Part shown: piece by piece, positions 55,225 through 62,941 of the stretch
Numbering within the stretch: the stretch's first letter is position 1
How the letters are laid out: each line of letters opens with the position of its first letter
Origin: Alteraurantiacibacter aquimixticola
GTDB lineage: Bacteria; Pseudomonadota; Alphaproteobacteria; Sphingomonadales; Sphingomonadaceae
Assembly: GCF_004965515.1 (NCBI RefSeq)
Contig: NZ_SSHH01000001.1
Coordinates: forward strand, 313,280 to 377,279
Length of the DNA stretch: 64,000 nt
Direction: 5' to 3'
Notes under the pieces: model-generated
Told to the model about the DNA's origin: nothing
Database searches by the model: none
What the model saw: only the letters and a program-made list of their open reading frames with translations
Position numbers and translations under genes: made by a program

Positions 55225-55348
55225 GGCGACAGTTCTCGGGGAAGACTCCTGAAGGACGTGACGGGCCTTGTCCTTGCGGCACGTCAAAGGCCTGCTTGAC
55301 ATCGCGCGCAAAGCATAAGCAGAGCTAACCGCGAATGAACAGCTGCAC

Positions 55349-56518
55349 ATGCAAGGGCGTAACTTGGCCGACAAAATAGATATTGTGCCGGTTTCCGGCA
55401 AGGGTGAGCTCAATGCCTTTATCGATCTCACTTATCGGCTGAATGCAAATGACCCGAATTGGGTGCCGCCATTGCGCGCCGACATGGTCGAATTGCTCAC
55501 CCCCGGCCGCAACCCGTTTCACGAACATGCGCGCATGCAATTGTTCCTCGCCCGCCGCGATGGCCGCGACGTAGGCCGCATCTCCGCGCATATCGACGAA
55601 CTGGCGCTGGAACAGCCGGTGGAGCAGGGCATGGGGCCCGGCACCGGCAATTGGGGCCTGCTGGAAGCAGAGGACGAAGCGGTAGCCCATGCGCTGATGG
55701 CTGCGGCGGAGGACTGGCTTCGCGGCCAGGGCATGACCCGCTCGCTCGGCCCGATCAGCCTCTCCATCTGGGAGGAGCCGGGCCTCCTCACCATGGGCCA
55801 CGACCATCCGCCCATGGTGATGATGGGCCATCACAACGCTGCCTATGAAGGCTGGGTCGAAAGCGCCGGATACGAAGTCGCCAAGCGGCTGCTCACCTAT
55901 GACCTGGAGGTGGGCGACGGCTTCCCTTCGATCGTCAACCGCATCGTCAAGTCGGGCGAGCGGAACGAGGCGATCACCATTCGCAATGTCGACAAGGGCA
56001 AATTCGCCGAAGAGGCGGAGATCATCATCGGCATCTTGAACGAGGCGTGGTCGAAGAACTGGGGTTTCGTGCCTTTCACCGAGACCGAGAAGGCCTATGG
56101 CGCCAAGAAGCTGAAGCCGATCATCCTCGAAGGCGCGAACATGATTGCCGAGGTGGATGGCGAACCGGCTGCCTTCATGATCTCGCTGCCCGACCTCAAC
56201 GAGAAGCTTAAGGACATGAACGGCAAGCTCCTCCCCTTCAACTGGGCGAAGATCCTGTGGTGGCTGCGCAATCCGCAGGGCGCCGGTTTCCGCGTGCCGC
56301 TGATGGGTGTGGTGCGCAAGTACCAGAACACAAGGCTGGCGAGCCAGCTGGCCTTCATGATGATCGAATATATCCGCCGCTACGCCGTGGGTGAGCACGG
56401 CGCGAAGCGCGCGGAAGTCGGCTGGGTGCTGGAAGACAACAAGGGCATGATCGCCATCGCCGATGCGATTGCGGCCACGCAGAACCGCGAATACCGGATT
56501 TACACCAAACCGCTGTAA
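55349..56518 (+). CDS. GNAT-like N-acetyltransferase domain protein of unknown substrate
   Basis: The product has 389 residues. The N-terminal half contains DPNWVPPLRADMVELLTPGRNPFHEHARMQLFLARRDGRDVGRI-like strands typical of a GNAT core, and the C-terminal half repeats a similar fold (GANMIAEVDGEPAAFMISLPDLNE, VVRKYQNTRLASQLAFMMIE, AEVGWVLEDNKGM). I recall such two-domain proteins annotated only as N-acetyltransferase or uncharacterised. The motif EVGWVLEDN suggests CoA- or tRNA-linked acyl transfer. It is divergent from a desaturase and upstream of the stress receiver gene, whose EcfG promoter begins 18 bp after its stop. Confidence 0.8.
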   Translation: MQGRNLADKIDIVPVSGKGELNAFIDLTYRLNANDPNWVPPLRADMVELLTPGRNPFHEHARMQLFLARRDGRDVGRISAHIDELALEQPVEQGMGPGTGNWGLLEAEDEAVAHALMAAAEDWLRGQGMTRSLGPISLSIWEEPGLLTMGHDHPPMVMMGHHNAAYEGWVESAGYEVAKRLLTYDLEVGDGFPSIVNRIVKSGERNEAITIRNVDKGKFAEEAEIIIGILNEAWSKNWGFVPFTETEKAYGAKKLKPIILEGANMIAEVDGEPAAFMISLPDLNEKLKDMNGKLLPFNWAKILWWLRNPQGAGFRVPLMGVVRKYQNTRLASQLAFMMIEYIRRYAVGEHGAKRAEVGWVLEDNKGMIAIADAIAATQNREYRIYTKPL

Positions 56519-56535
56519 TCCCGCCCGTAGAGGTG

Positions 56536-56560
56536 GGAACGGATGGTGCCTTTTCCCGTT
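56536..56560 (+). promoter_or_regulatory. EcfG-type general stress promoter of receiver gene
   Basis: GGAAC (56536-56540), 16-bp spacer, CGTT (56557-56560): an exact match to the alphaproteobacterial EcfG promoter GGAAC-N16/17-CGTT, ending 43 bp before the ATG at 56604. The gene should be induced by the PhyR-NepR-EcfG partner switch. Confidence 0.85.
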
Positions 56561-56603
56561 GATGAAAGCATGGCGGTAGCCTGCCGCCCGTTCAGGGGTA
56601 TCC

Positions 56604-57038
56604 ATGGCCAGCGTAAAGCACAAAAATCCGAAGTCCGGCACGCGGAACGTCCGGGTGCTGCTGGTGGAAGACGATCCTATCCTCTCGCTCGATCTGGAGC
56701 AGGCGCTGCGCGAAGCGGGCGCGAACGATGTCGTGATCTGTGCCAGCATGGCAGCCACCGTTGCCGAGCTGGAGCGCAAGGCCCCCGATGCGATTATCCT
56801 CGATGTGCACCTGGCCGATCGCGACGACGGCTGGGCGCTGGCGGAAATCGTCAGCATGCTGGGTCCGAAAAAGCCGCGCATCGCCTTTTCGACCGGTTCG
56901 CCGCAGGATATCCCGCCGCAAGTGCGCGAGATGGGTTGTGTGTTCGAAAAGCCCTATGATCCGGCGCAGCTTGCCGACGTCCTGCTCAACCAGAAGAAGA
57001 CCGGCTTTATCGCCCGCCTGCGCGGAGCGCTTGGCTAA
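56604..57038 (+). CDS. Single-domain response regulator (SdrG-like)
   Basis: The product has 144 residues: a lone receiver. Phosphorylation residues: acidic pair in LLVEDDPILS, phospho-acceptor Asp67 in IILDVHLADRD, Ser/Thr switch in IAFSTGSP and Lys in FEKPYDP. The FSTGSP segment resembles the FATGUY-type receivers that regulate the general stress response in sphingomonads, such as SdrG, but differs at its glycine-tyrosine end. It lacks an output domain, so it should act as a phosphorylation sink or signal relay. The exact EcfG promoter before it and its place beside phyR support the stress link. Confidence 0.88.
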   Translation: MASVKHKNPKSGTRNVRVLLVEDDPILSLDLEQALREAGANDVVICASMAATVAELERKAPDAIILDVHLADRDDGWALAEIVSMLGPKKPRIAFSTGSPQDIPPQVREMGCVFEKPYDPAQLADVLLNQKKTGFIARLRGALG

Positions 57039-57047
57039 CCGCGCGCC

Positions 57048-57245
57048 TTAGCGGGGGACGCTCCCCAAAACGTCCCCCGCAGCCCCCTGTTTTCCCGGTT
57101 CGACCAGGTGCCGCATCAGCAGCAGGCGTTCATCGATGTAGGCCACTTGTTGCTTGATCCTGGCAATTGCAGCGGCGTGCTGCGCTTCCCAGCTCGACGC
57201 ATCCGTCGGACTGTCCGGACGTGTCTGCTCCTCAAGCTCAGTCAT
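57048..57245 (-). CDS. Small 65-residue protein, convergent with receiver gene
   Basis: The product begins MTELEEQTRPDSPTDASSWE and has a helical middle HAAAIARIKQQVAYIDERLLLM. I do not recognise a family, and it does not show the NepR signature, although a NepR would be expected near phyR. The start codon follows a G-rich stretch (GGGGGTAGGG). It may be a genuine small protein, but support is modest because of its size; the longer frame to 57278 starts within G-rich leader DNA. Confidence 0.45.
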   Translation of the reverse strand: MTELEEQTRPDSPTDASSWEAQHAAAIARIKQQVAYIDERLLLMRHLVEPGKQGAAGDVLGSVPR

Positions 57246-57356
57246 GGCCCTACCCCCAAGTAGCATCGATGCACCCATTTTACTGCGCCGGGCGATTCGC
57301 GTGCGTGATCGGCGTCACACCGCGAAAAAACTGCGTGAGGTCGGGGGTGGGAAACC

Positions 57357-57447
57357 AAAAAGGCCTCCGCCCGGTTTCGAGCGGAGGCCTTTCGGGATCG
57401 TGTCACCGGCCGCTTGGACGGGAGGGGGGATCTCGGCGGGTGACAGG
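57357..57447 (-). ncRNA. Candidate stress-induced small RNA with C-rich (anti-Shine-Dalgarno-like) loop
   Basis: On the minus strand an EcfG-like promoter (GGAAC 57477-57473, 16 bp, CATT 57456-57453) is followed by two hairpins. Hairpin 1 (57445 to 57401) pairs TGTCACC with GGTGACA and GCCG with CGGC, exposing a 21-nt loop that contains CCCCCCTCCC. Hairpin 2 (57392 to 57359) pairs AAAGGCCTCCGC with GCGGAGGCCTTT and is followed by TTGG, an intrinsic terminator. The predicted RNA is about 90 nt. C-rich loops complementary to GGAGG are known in alphaproteobacterial regulatory RNAs. No gene lies between promoter and terminator. Expression is predicted, not shown. Confidence 0.62.
57359..57392 (-). 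terminator. Intrinsic terminator in phyR upstream region
   Basis: Perfect 12-bp arms AAAGGCCTCCGC and GCGGAGGCCTTT with a 10-nt loop; on the minus strand it continues to a run of five T. It points away from phyR toward 57.0 kb and would end the candidate small RNA. Confidence 0.82.
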
Positions 57448-57452
57448 GGGAT

Positions 57453-57477
57453 AATGCGCGGAAAAGCCACCGGTTCC
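57453..57477 (-). promoter_or_regulatory. EcfG-like promoter for the minus-strand small RNA
   Basis: GGAAC at 57477-57473, 16-bp spacer, CATT at 57456-57453 on the minus strand. The -35 matches exactly; the -10 differs from CGTT by one base. It lies 108 bp from the phyR promoter, back to back with it. Confidence 0.55.
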
Positions 57478-57584
57478 CGGCGCTTTGCAAAAAACTTCCG
57501 CAATGATTCAGCGGGGCGGCGGGCCACGGCTTGCAATTGCTTCCACATGGTTCGATGGCAGGAACAAGCTATTGGCTGGGGGCA

Positions 57585-57609
57585 GGAACCCATCGCAAAG
57601 CAGTGCGTT
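57585..57609 (+). promoter_or_regulatory. EcfG-type promoter of phyR
   Basis: GGAAC (57585-57589), 16-bp spacer, CGTT (57606-57609), ending 33 bp before the phyR start. Exact match to the consensus, implying positive autoregulation of the stress response. Confidence 0.88.
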
Positions 57610-57642
57610 GGAAGCGAACCATCAACCGGGAAGGGTTATTGC

Positions 57643-58437
57643 ATGTCAATCGGGGCCGAAGTCGCCGCTCATCTTCCGTATCTGCGTCGCTATGCGCGCG
57701 CTCTCACCGGGTCGCAACAGACCGGTGATGCCTTTGTCAAAGCTACGCTGGAAGCAGCCCTCGCCGATGCCGAAGTCGCCGAAAGCCTGCGCGGCGGGCG
57801 CGTCCCGCTCTACCGCGCATTCAACAAGATGTGGTCCAGCGCCTATCTCGAGGTTGCCGGGAATGACGGTGGCGCCTCGCTGCATGAGGTTGCCGCGCAG
57901 GACCAGCTGAAGAAAATCACGCCGGTCAACCGTCAGGCGCTGCTGCTCACCACTGTCGAGGACTTCACGCCGGAAGAAGCGGGCGAGATCATGGACATGT
58001 CCGCTGCGGATGTGGAAGCGCTGGTGCGCGAGGCGGTGTCCGAGATCGATCGCGAAAGCGCCACGAGCGTGCTGATTATCGAGGACGAGCCGCTGATTTC
58101 GATGCAGCTGGAAGACCTCGTCCGCTCGCTAGGCCACGATATCTGCGGTACGGCCGCCACGCGCACACAGGCGCAGGAAGTGGTCGCCAAGGCAACGCCG
58201 GGCCTGGTGCTTGCCGACATCCAGCTGGCCGACGGGTCCTCGGGCCTTGATGCGGTGGATGATATCCTCGCCGATATCAGCGTGCCGGTGATCTTCATCA
58301 CCGCTTACCCTGAGCGCCTGCTGACGGGGGACCGGCCCGAGCCGACCTACCTCATCACCAAGCCGTTCCAGGAAGACACGGTGCGCGCGGCGATCAGCCA
58401 GGCGCTGTTCTTCGGCTCCAGCCGCCCGCTTTCCTGA
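57643..58437 (+). CDS. phyR: General stress response anti-anti-sigma regulator PhyR
   Basis: The product has 264 residues. The first 125 or so residues imitate an ECF sigma factor (AHLPYLRRYARALTGSQQTGD, LTTVEDFTPEEAGEIMDMS), and residues about 138-258 are a receiver: SVLIIEDEPLISMQ, phospho-Asp192 in VLADIQLADG, Thr in FITAYPERL, Lys in ITKPF. Phosphorylated PhyR captures the anti-sigma NepR and so frees EcfG. No nepR, ecfG or PhyP-like kinase gene is in the window, an unusual separation since nepR is often next to phyR. I take the ATG at 57643, 33 bp after the EcfG promoter, rather than the long frame starting at 57154. Confidence 0.95.
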   Translation: MSIGAEVAAHLPYLRRYARALTGSQQTGDAFVKATLEAALADAEVAESLRGGRVPLYRAFNKMWSSAYLEVAGNDGGASLHEVAAQDQLKKITPVNRQALLLTTVEDFTPEEAGEIMDMSAADVEALVREAVSEIDRESATSVLIIEDEPLISMQLEDLVRSLGHDICGTAATRTQAQEVVAKATPGLVLADIQLADGSSGLDAVDDILADISVPVIFITAYPERLLTGDRPEPTYLITKPFQEDTVRAAISQALFFGSSRPLS

Positions 58438-58455
58438 GCATGGGAAGGGCGCCGG

Positions 58456-59811
58456 TCAGTCCGGCGCCCTGTCCTTGCGGCGGTGGCTGACGAGATACCA
58501 GGCCAGTGCCATGGAGGCGGCCGCTCCTATCACATTGGCCAGCAATTCCGCTCCATAGACTGCATCGGCGCCCCATGCGCCTTGCAGCAGCGCGGCGAAG
58601 GGCACCATGATGATCAGAACACGGGCCAAGGACAGGCCTAAAGCGGTCGAGGCATGGTCTATGGCGTTGAAACTGCCATTGCCCATGATGAACAGGCCAT
58701 AGGCGGCGTAGCCCCAGACCGAAATCTGGAGATAGCGCGCGGCGGCCTCTACCGTTGCCGCATCCTCGCTGAACAATCCGGCGAACCAGAAGCGCGCGAG
58801 ATAGAGGACGAGCGCGGCGAACATGCCGTAGGCCACGCAAAAGCCACCCGCCTGCAACATCGCCGCGCGCACCCGGTCGTACCGTTCCGCGCCCCAGTTC
58901 TGTCCCACGATCGCACCGATCGAGCCCGACAGGCCGAGCAGCGGCACTACCGCCAGCATCTGCAACCGTCCGCCCACGCCGAAGCCGCCCACCGCCGCCT
59001 CTCCCGCCTTGGCGAGGAAAGCGGTCATGACGGCAAGGCCGACCGGGTTGATCGAATTGGTGAAGGCGGCAGGAACCGCCACGCGCGCCACGTCCTTCAC
59101 GCCCTGAGCAAGGTTGCCGCCTTTCAGTGCGGACAGGCGGAAGGGAATCTCCCCACGCTGCACCAGCCAGAAACCGACGCCCGCGCCCAGCACGAAACCG
59201 CCGATGGTGGCATAGGCGGCCCCGGCAATGCCGAAGCCCGGAAAGCCGAATGCTCCGCCGATCAGGATCGGGTCGAGCACCCAGTTGGAGAGCGCAAAGC
59301 TGATCGAGACCACCAGGCTCGACTTCGCTGCCCCTTGCGCGCGCAGCACGCCGTTGCATCCCGAAATGGTCAGCAGCAGCGGGAACCCCAGCGCATAGGG
59401 CATCATGTAGAGGCCCGTCTGGCGCAGCATCTCGCCATCGGCCTGCAGCAGGGTGAACAGCGCGTCATGGCCGAGGAACAGCGCGGCGGCGATGGCGAGG
59501 CCGGTGGCAAGGCCGATCAATATGCCCAAAGTCGCGCAGCGGCTCGCCCGCTCGTCATGCCCGGCGCCCAGCGCGCGGCTGACGACCGAGCTGGTGCCCG
59601 CCATCACGCCCACGCCGAGGCTGGAAAGCGCGGTGACGACCGGGAAGATGAAGCTCATCGCGGCAAGCTCGGTCGCGCCGAGCTGGCCGACGAAATAGGC
59701 ATCGACGAGGCCGATGGAGACCATCGCGGTCACGCCTATGATGAGCGGCGACGTCTGCCGCACAAGGTGCCCGGTGATCGAACCGCGCGTCAGCTTGGCT
59801 TTCTGGCTCAT
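58456..59811 (-). CDS. MATE family efflux transporter
   Basis: The product has 451 residues with 12 predicted helices in two similar halves. Typical marks are SPLIIGVTAMVSIGLVDAYF near the N terminus, GVMAGTSSVVSRALGAGH after TM2 and VGQNWGAERYDRVRAAML in the second half (the VGQxxGA repeat). MATE proteins expel cationic drugs or metabolites with Na+ or H+. It lies after phyR on the opposite strand and upstream of nothing directly coupled: the next gene at 59834 is minus-strand and ends 22 bp before its start, so it may be the last gene of the catabolic operon. Confidence 0.9.
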   Translation of the reverse strand: MSQKAKLTRGSITGHLVRQTSPLIIGVTAMVSIGLVDAYFVGQLGATELAAMSFIFPVVTALSSLGVGVMAGTSSVVSRALGAGHDERASRCATLGILIGLATGLAIAAALFLGHDALFTLLQADGEMLRQTGLYMMPYALGFPLLLTISGCNGVLRAQGAAKSSLVVSISFALSNWVLDPILIGGAFGFPGFGIAGAAYATIGGFVLGAGVGFWLVQRGEIPFRLSALKGGNLAQGVKDVARVAVPAAFTNSINPVGLAVMTAFLAKAGEAAVGGFGVGGRLQMLAVVPLLGLSGSIGAIVGQNWGAERYDRVRAAMLQAGGFCVAYGMFAALVLYLARFWFAGLFSEDAATVEAAARYLQISVWGYAAYGLFIMGNGSFNAIDHASTALGLSLARVLIIMVPFAALLQGAWGADAVYGAELLANVIGAAASMALAWYLVSHRRKDRAPD

Positions 59812-59833
59812 CTGCGCGCGCTTTGCCTCGCGC

Positions 59834-60835
59834 TCAGGGCGCGATCAAGACCTTGCACTGGTTCGTGCGCTTTTTGAGGCTTTCGAACACGTCGGGCGTA
59901 TTCGCCAGATCGATCGTATCGGTTACCAGCAGCCGCGGCTGGATCGCCCCCTGGTCGAGCGCGTCGAGCGCCGCCTCGAACTCCGGCACGGTGAAGAATG
60001 CGCTGGTGATGAGCCGCACCTGCCGCGACAGCATGGGGAAGGTGTGGATCGTATCGGGCCTGGTGCACAGGCCCAGCAGGACGATGCTGCCATCGGGGCG
60101 CACCTGCTTCACCGCCTGGTCGATCAGGCCGGGAATGCCGACGCATTCGAAGACGATATCCGCCTCGCCGCCCAGTCCCTCGATCGCGCTTTCGACCGGG
60201 TTTTCCGGATCGACCACGAACACATTCGCGCCCATTTCCAGCGCGAGGTTCTTCTGGAATTCGGAGATATCCTGCACCGCCACCTTGCCCGCGCCGAAGC
60301 GGCGCGCCCAGAAGGCGACGGCGAGGCCGATGGGACCGGCGCCGAGCACCAGCACCTTGTCGCCCGTCTTCATGCCGGACAGGTTGATGCCGTGCAGCGC
60401 CACCGCCAGCGGCTCGATAATCGCGCCATCGGCCAGCGTCAGGTCGCTGGGCAGTGTCACGCACTGGTTGGGACGGGTGACGGCATATTCGGCATAGCCG
60501 CCACCCTGCAGGCCGAATTGCTCGCACCATTGCACCGTGCCCTTGCGGCAGGCTTCGCACTTGCCGCAGCTCTTCAGCGGGATGACGGAGACGAGGTCGC
60601 CCACCTTCTGGCCGGTCGCTCCCTTGCCCAGCGCCACCACTTCGCCGGCGAATTCATGGCCCAGCACGTCGCCATGCTTGCAGCCATAGGCGGCATCCTC
60701 GGTCATATGCAGGTCGCTGCCGCAAATGCCGCAGCGGCCCACCTTGACCACCAGCTCTCCCTCGCCCGGCGTCGGGTCGGGGATTTCCTCGAAAGCGAGC
60801 GGCGTGTGCAGGCCCTGGAAGGTGACGGCTTTCAT
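59834..60835 (-). CDS. Zinc-dependent alcohol dehydrogenase, threonine/sorbitol dehydrogenase-like
   Basis: The product has 333 residues. Catalytic zinc ligands lie in GRCGICGSDLHM, LGHEFAGE and the later IIEPLAVALHG; the structural zinc set is CGKCEACRKGTVQWC; the Rossmann segment is VLVLGAGPIGLAVAFWARRFGAG. It oxidises a secondary alcohol or polyol with NAD(P). It ends the series of two alcohol dehydrogenase genes: its start is 4 bp from the stop of the next one upstream, so the two are surely in one operon. The substrate is unknown but would be a pathway intermediate made by the SDR and cupins. Confidence 0.9.
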   Translation of the reverse strand: MKAVTFQGLHTPLAFEEIPDPTPGEGELVVKVGRCGICGSDLHMTEDAAYGCKHGDVLGHEFAGEVVALGKGATGQKVGDLVSVIPLKSCGKCEACRKGTVQWCEQFGLQGGGYAEYAVTRPNQCVTLPSDLTLADGAIIEPLAVALHGINLSGMKTGDKVLVLGAGPIGLAVAFWARRFGAGKVAVQDISEFQKNLALEMGANVFVVDPENPVESAIEGLGGEADIVFECVGIPGLIDQAVKQVRPDGSIVLLGLCTRPDTIHTFPMLSRQVRLITSAFFTVPEFEAALDALDQGAIQPRLLVTDTIDLANTPDVFESLKKRTNQCKVLIAP

Positions 60836-60839
60836 GTGC

Positions 60840-61958
60840 CTACTCCGCCGAGATCCGCAGGACCGGCTTCACCACCGAGCCATCCTCGCTGGCATGGATA
60901 GCCTCGTTAATCTGGTCGAAGTCGAAGTATCCGATCAGCTTTTCGAAGGGGAACTGGCCCTTCACGTGATAGTCGAGCAGCTCGGTCAGGAACGGGCCGA
61001 CATCGCTGTCACCGCCGAGGATTCCCATCACCGTGCGCCCGCCGCCCATCATGGCGGCTTCGTTGAAGGTGAGGTTGTCCGCCGGGTCGGACGCGCCGAC
61101 GATGCCGCAAATGCCCTTGGGCGCGAGCAGGGCCCACGCCCCCTCGATCACCGAATTGATGCCGGTGGTGTCGAGAACATAGCCGAGGCCCTGCGGCACC
61201 AGTTCCTTGATCTTGGCAATGGCATCATCCTTCGCGTTGAAGGCGTGGGTGGCACCCAGCTCCTTCGCGAGCTCCAGCCGCGCGTCATTGACGTCCACCG
61301 CGATGATCGGATCGGCACCGGCGATCTTCGCCGCCATCACCGCCGCCATGCCGACAGTGCCTGCACCGAAAATGGCAATGGGCATGCCCTTGCGCACCTT
61401 CATGCTGCGCAGCACCGCGCCCGCGCCGGTCATCAGGCCGCAGCCGATGGGGGCAATGCGTTCGAGCGGGATCGCGGCGGCGCTGTCGGGCACTTTCACC
61501 GTATTCGCCTGATGCGCGATGGCATGGGTGGCGAAGGAGGACTGGCCGAAGAAATTGGCGTTCATTGTCTCGCCATTCTGGAACATCACCGGCGAGCCGT
61601 CCGCGCGCGTGCCGGACCAGTTGTGCGGGAAGAAATTGTAGCAATAGGTCGGCGCGTCGATATCGCAGGACGGGCAGGAGCCGCAGCTGTTGAAGCTCAT
61701 CACCACCCGGTCCCCGGGCTTGGCAACGGTGACCGCGCTGCCCACTTCCTCGACGATCCCGGCGCCTTCATGCCCCAGCACCACCGGATGCGGCACGGGC
61801 AGCTGCTCGTCACGCACGGCCATGTCGGTATGGCACACGCCGCAAGCGACCATGCGCACGCGCAATTCGTCGGGGCGCAGCGCGTCGAGCTCGACATCCT
61901 CGATGGAAAAGGGCTGCGAATTGCCGCGGCAGATGGCGGCGCGGGCGGGGGTGGTCAT
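60840..61958 (-). CDS. Zinc-dependent aryl/alkyl alcohol dehydrogenase (class III-like)
   Basis: The product has 372 residues. Zinc ligands: catalytic Cys in ACGVCHTDMAV, His in GHEGAG, and the third in IGCGLMTGAGAV; structural zinc Cys in CGSCPSCDIDAPTYC; cofactor motif AIFGAGTVGMAAVMAAK. The GCGLMTGAG loop is typical of benzyl alcohol and aryl alcohol dehydrogenases such as XylB. The ATG at 61958 has GAGGAAG before it; MREEETS upstream is in-frame but covers the ribosome site. It is followed at 4 bp by another alcohol dehydrogenase and preceded by the 86-bp palindromic repeat, which separates it from the SDR-cupin part. Confidence 0.9.
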   Translation of the reverse strand: MTTPARAAICRGNSQPFSIEDVELDALRPDELRVRMVACGVCHTDMAVRDEQLPVPHPVVLGHEGAGIVEEVGSAVTVAKPGDRVVMSFNSCGSCPSCDIDAPTYCYNFFPHNWSGTRADGSPVMFQNGETMNANFFGQSSFATHAIAHQANTVKVPDSAAAIPLERIAPIGCGLMTGAGAVLRSMKVRKGMPIAIFGAGTVGMAAVMAAKIAGADPIIAVDVNDARLELAKELGATHAFNAKDDAIAKIKELVPQGLGYVLDTTGINSVIEGAWALLAPKGICGIVGASDPADNLTFNEAAMMGGGRTVMGILGGDSDVGPFLTELLDYHVKGQFPFEKLIGYFDFDQINEAIHASEDGSVVKPVLRISAE

Positions 61959-61980
61959 CGAAGTCTCTTCCTCTCTCATT

Positions 61981-62066
61981 CGTCATTGCGAGGAGCCGGA
62001 GGCGACGCGGCAATCCAGACCGGATCGCGAGACGCTCTGGATTGCTTCGCTTCGCTCGCAATGACG
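61981..62066. repeat. 86-bp sphingomonad-type palindromic intergenic repeat
   Basis: Outer arms CGTCATTGCGAG (61981-61992) and CTCGCAATGACG (62055-62066) are perfect complements; inner arms CAATCCAGA (62011-62019) and TCTGGATTG (62036-62044) form a second stem. I recall this word order as a dispersed REP-like element in many alphaproteobacteria. It lies between the SDR stop and the alcohol dehydrogenase start and may fold in the operon RNA to set expression of the downstream genes. Confidence 0.8.
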
Positions 62067-62077
62067 GTCCTATCTTC

Positions 62078-62941
62078 CTAGTCGTTCAGCGGCTTGATCG
62101 GCCCCAACTGCATGCCGCCATCGATCATCACATGGCTGCCGGTCATGTAGCTGCCTGCGTCCGAGGCGAGCAGCAGGGCAAGCGGCTTGATCTGGTAGGT
62201 TTCGGCCATGCGGCCCACCGGCACCAGCTCGTCCCACGCCTTCTTCGCCGCCGGGTTCTTCTTCACCCAGCCGTCGCCGATATTGGTGACGAAGGGGCCG
62301 GGCGCGATGGCGTTCACGCGGATGCCGTAGGCGGCGAGTTCATAGGCCGAATGGCGCATGAAGTGCTTCACGCCCGCCTTGGCCGCCATATAGGGCACGC
62401 CGACAATCGCCTCGTTCACCTCGGCCGCATTGGAGCTGGTGATGACGATGGAGCCGCCGCGGCGGTAGCCCTTCTTCTCATTCGCCTTCATCACCCGCGC
62501 CGCTTCGCGCACCGTGTGGAACACGCCGGTCAGGTTGATCGCGATCGAGGTGTCCCACTTCTCCTTGGAATAGACGTCGATCTGGCCGTTCGGATTGCGG
62601 TCGCCCTCGGGCGTCCAGAAGCCGTCACCCACGTCGAGGCCGGCATTGGCGAAGGCGACGTCGCAGCCGCCATAGGCCGCGACATGGCCGTCGAACGCCC
62701 TAGCCACCTGGTCGAGATTGCGCACGTCGACCCCGGCCGCACGTGCCTCATGACCCGCGTCGCGCAGCCTCTTCGCTTCGCGCTCGGCACCAACGGCATC
62801 CACATCGGTCAGCGTGACCTTGGCGCCAGCCTCGGCCAGCACCTCGGCATAGGCGAGGCCGATGCCGGAGGCTGCGCCGGTGACGAGGCCAGAGCGGCCC
62901 GTCAGGTCGAACTGTTCGAGTGTACCCGGCGTCTGGCTCAC
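62078..62941 (-). CDS. Short-chain dehydrogenase/reductase coupled to cupin gene
   Basis: The product has 287 residues. SDR motifs: GLVTGAASGIGLAYAEVL for NAD(P), the acidic LTDVDAVG that indicates NAD, AFANAGLDVGDGFW, catalytic Ser in VITSSNAAEVN, YMAAKAGV for Tyr and Lys, and IAPGPFVTNIGDG. The start is a GTG at 62941 sharing GTGA with the cupin stop (4-nt overlap), which argues for translational coupling; the longer frame to 63013 has no ribosome site. It should oxidise an alcohol product or reduce a ketone in the paired-cupin pathway. Confidence 0.9.
   Translation of the reverse strand: MSQTPGTLEQFDLTGRSGLVTGAASGIGLAYAEVLAEAGAKVTLTDVDAVGAEREAKRLRDAGHEARAAGVDVRNLDQVARAFDGHVAAYGGCDVAFANAGLDVGDGFWTPEGDRNPNGQIDVYSKEKWDTSIAINLTGVFHTVREAARVMKANEKKGYRRGGSIVITSSNAAEVNEAIVGVPYMAAKAGVKHFMRHSAYELAAYGIRVNAIAPGPFVTNIGDGWVKKNPAAKKAWDELVPVGRMAETYQIKPLALLLASDAGSYMTGSHVMIDGGMQLGPIKPLND

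Larger units (their letters stand above)
57246..57642. other. 397-bp divergent region of the general stress locus
   Basis: This gap between the 65-residue gene and phyR holds no further protein gene I can support. It contains the candidate small RNA (57357-57447), its terminator and promoter, and the phyR promoter at 57585-57609. Confidence 0.7.

Noticed and set aside
54193-55299. 368-codon plus-strand frame opposite the desaturase
   Set aside because: It is an Arg/Gln/His-rich antisense shadow of the membrane desaturase gene.
55325-56881. 518-codon minus-strand frame opposite the GNAT-like and receiver genes
   Set aside because: It crosses two real genes and an EcfG promoter on the other strand and has no recognisable domain.
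57154-57642. N-terminal extension of PhyR from 57154
   Set aside because: It would cover the EcfG promoter and the small RNA, and the sequence lacks PhyR homology before MSIGAEVAAHLPYL.
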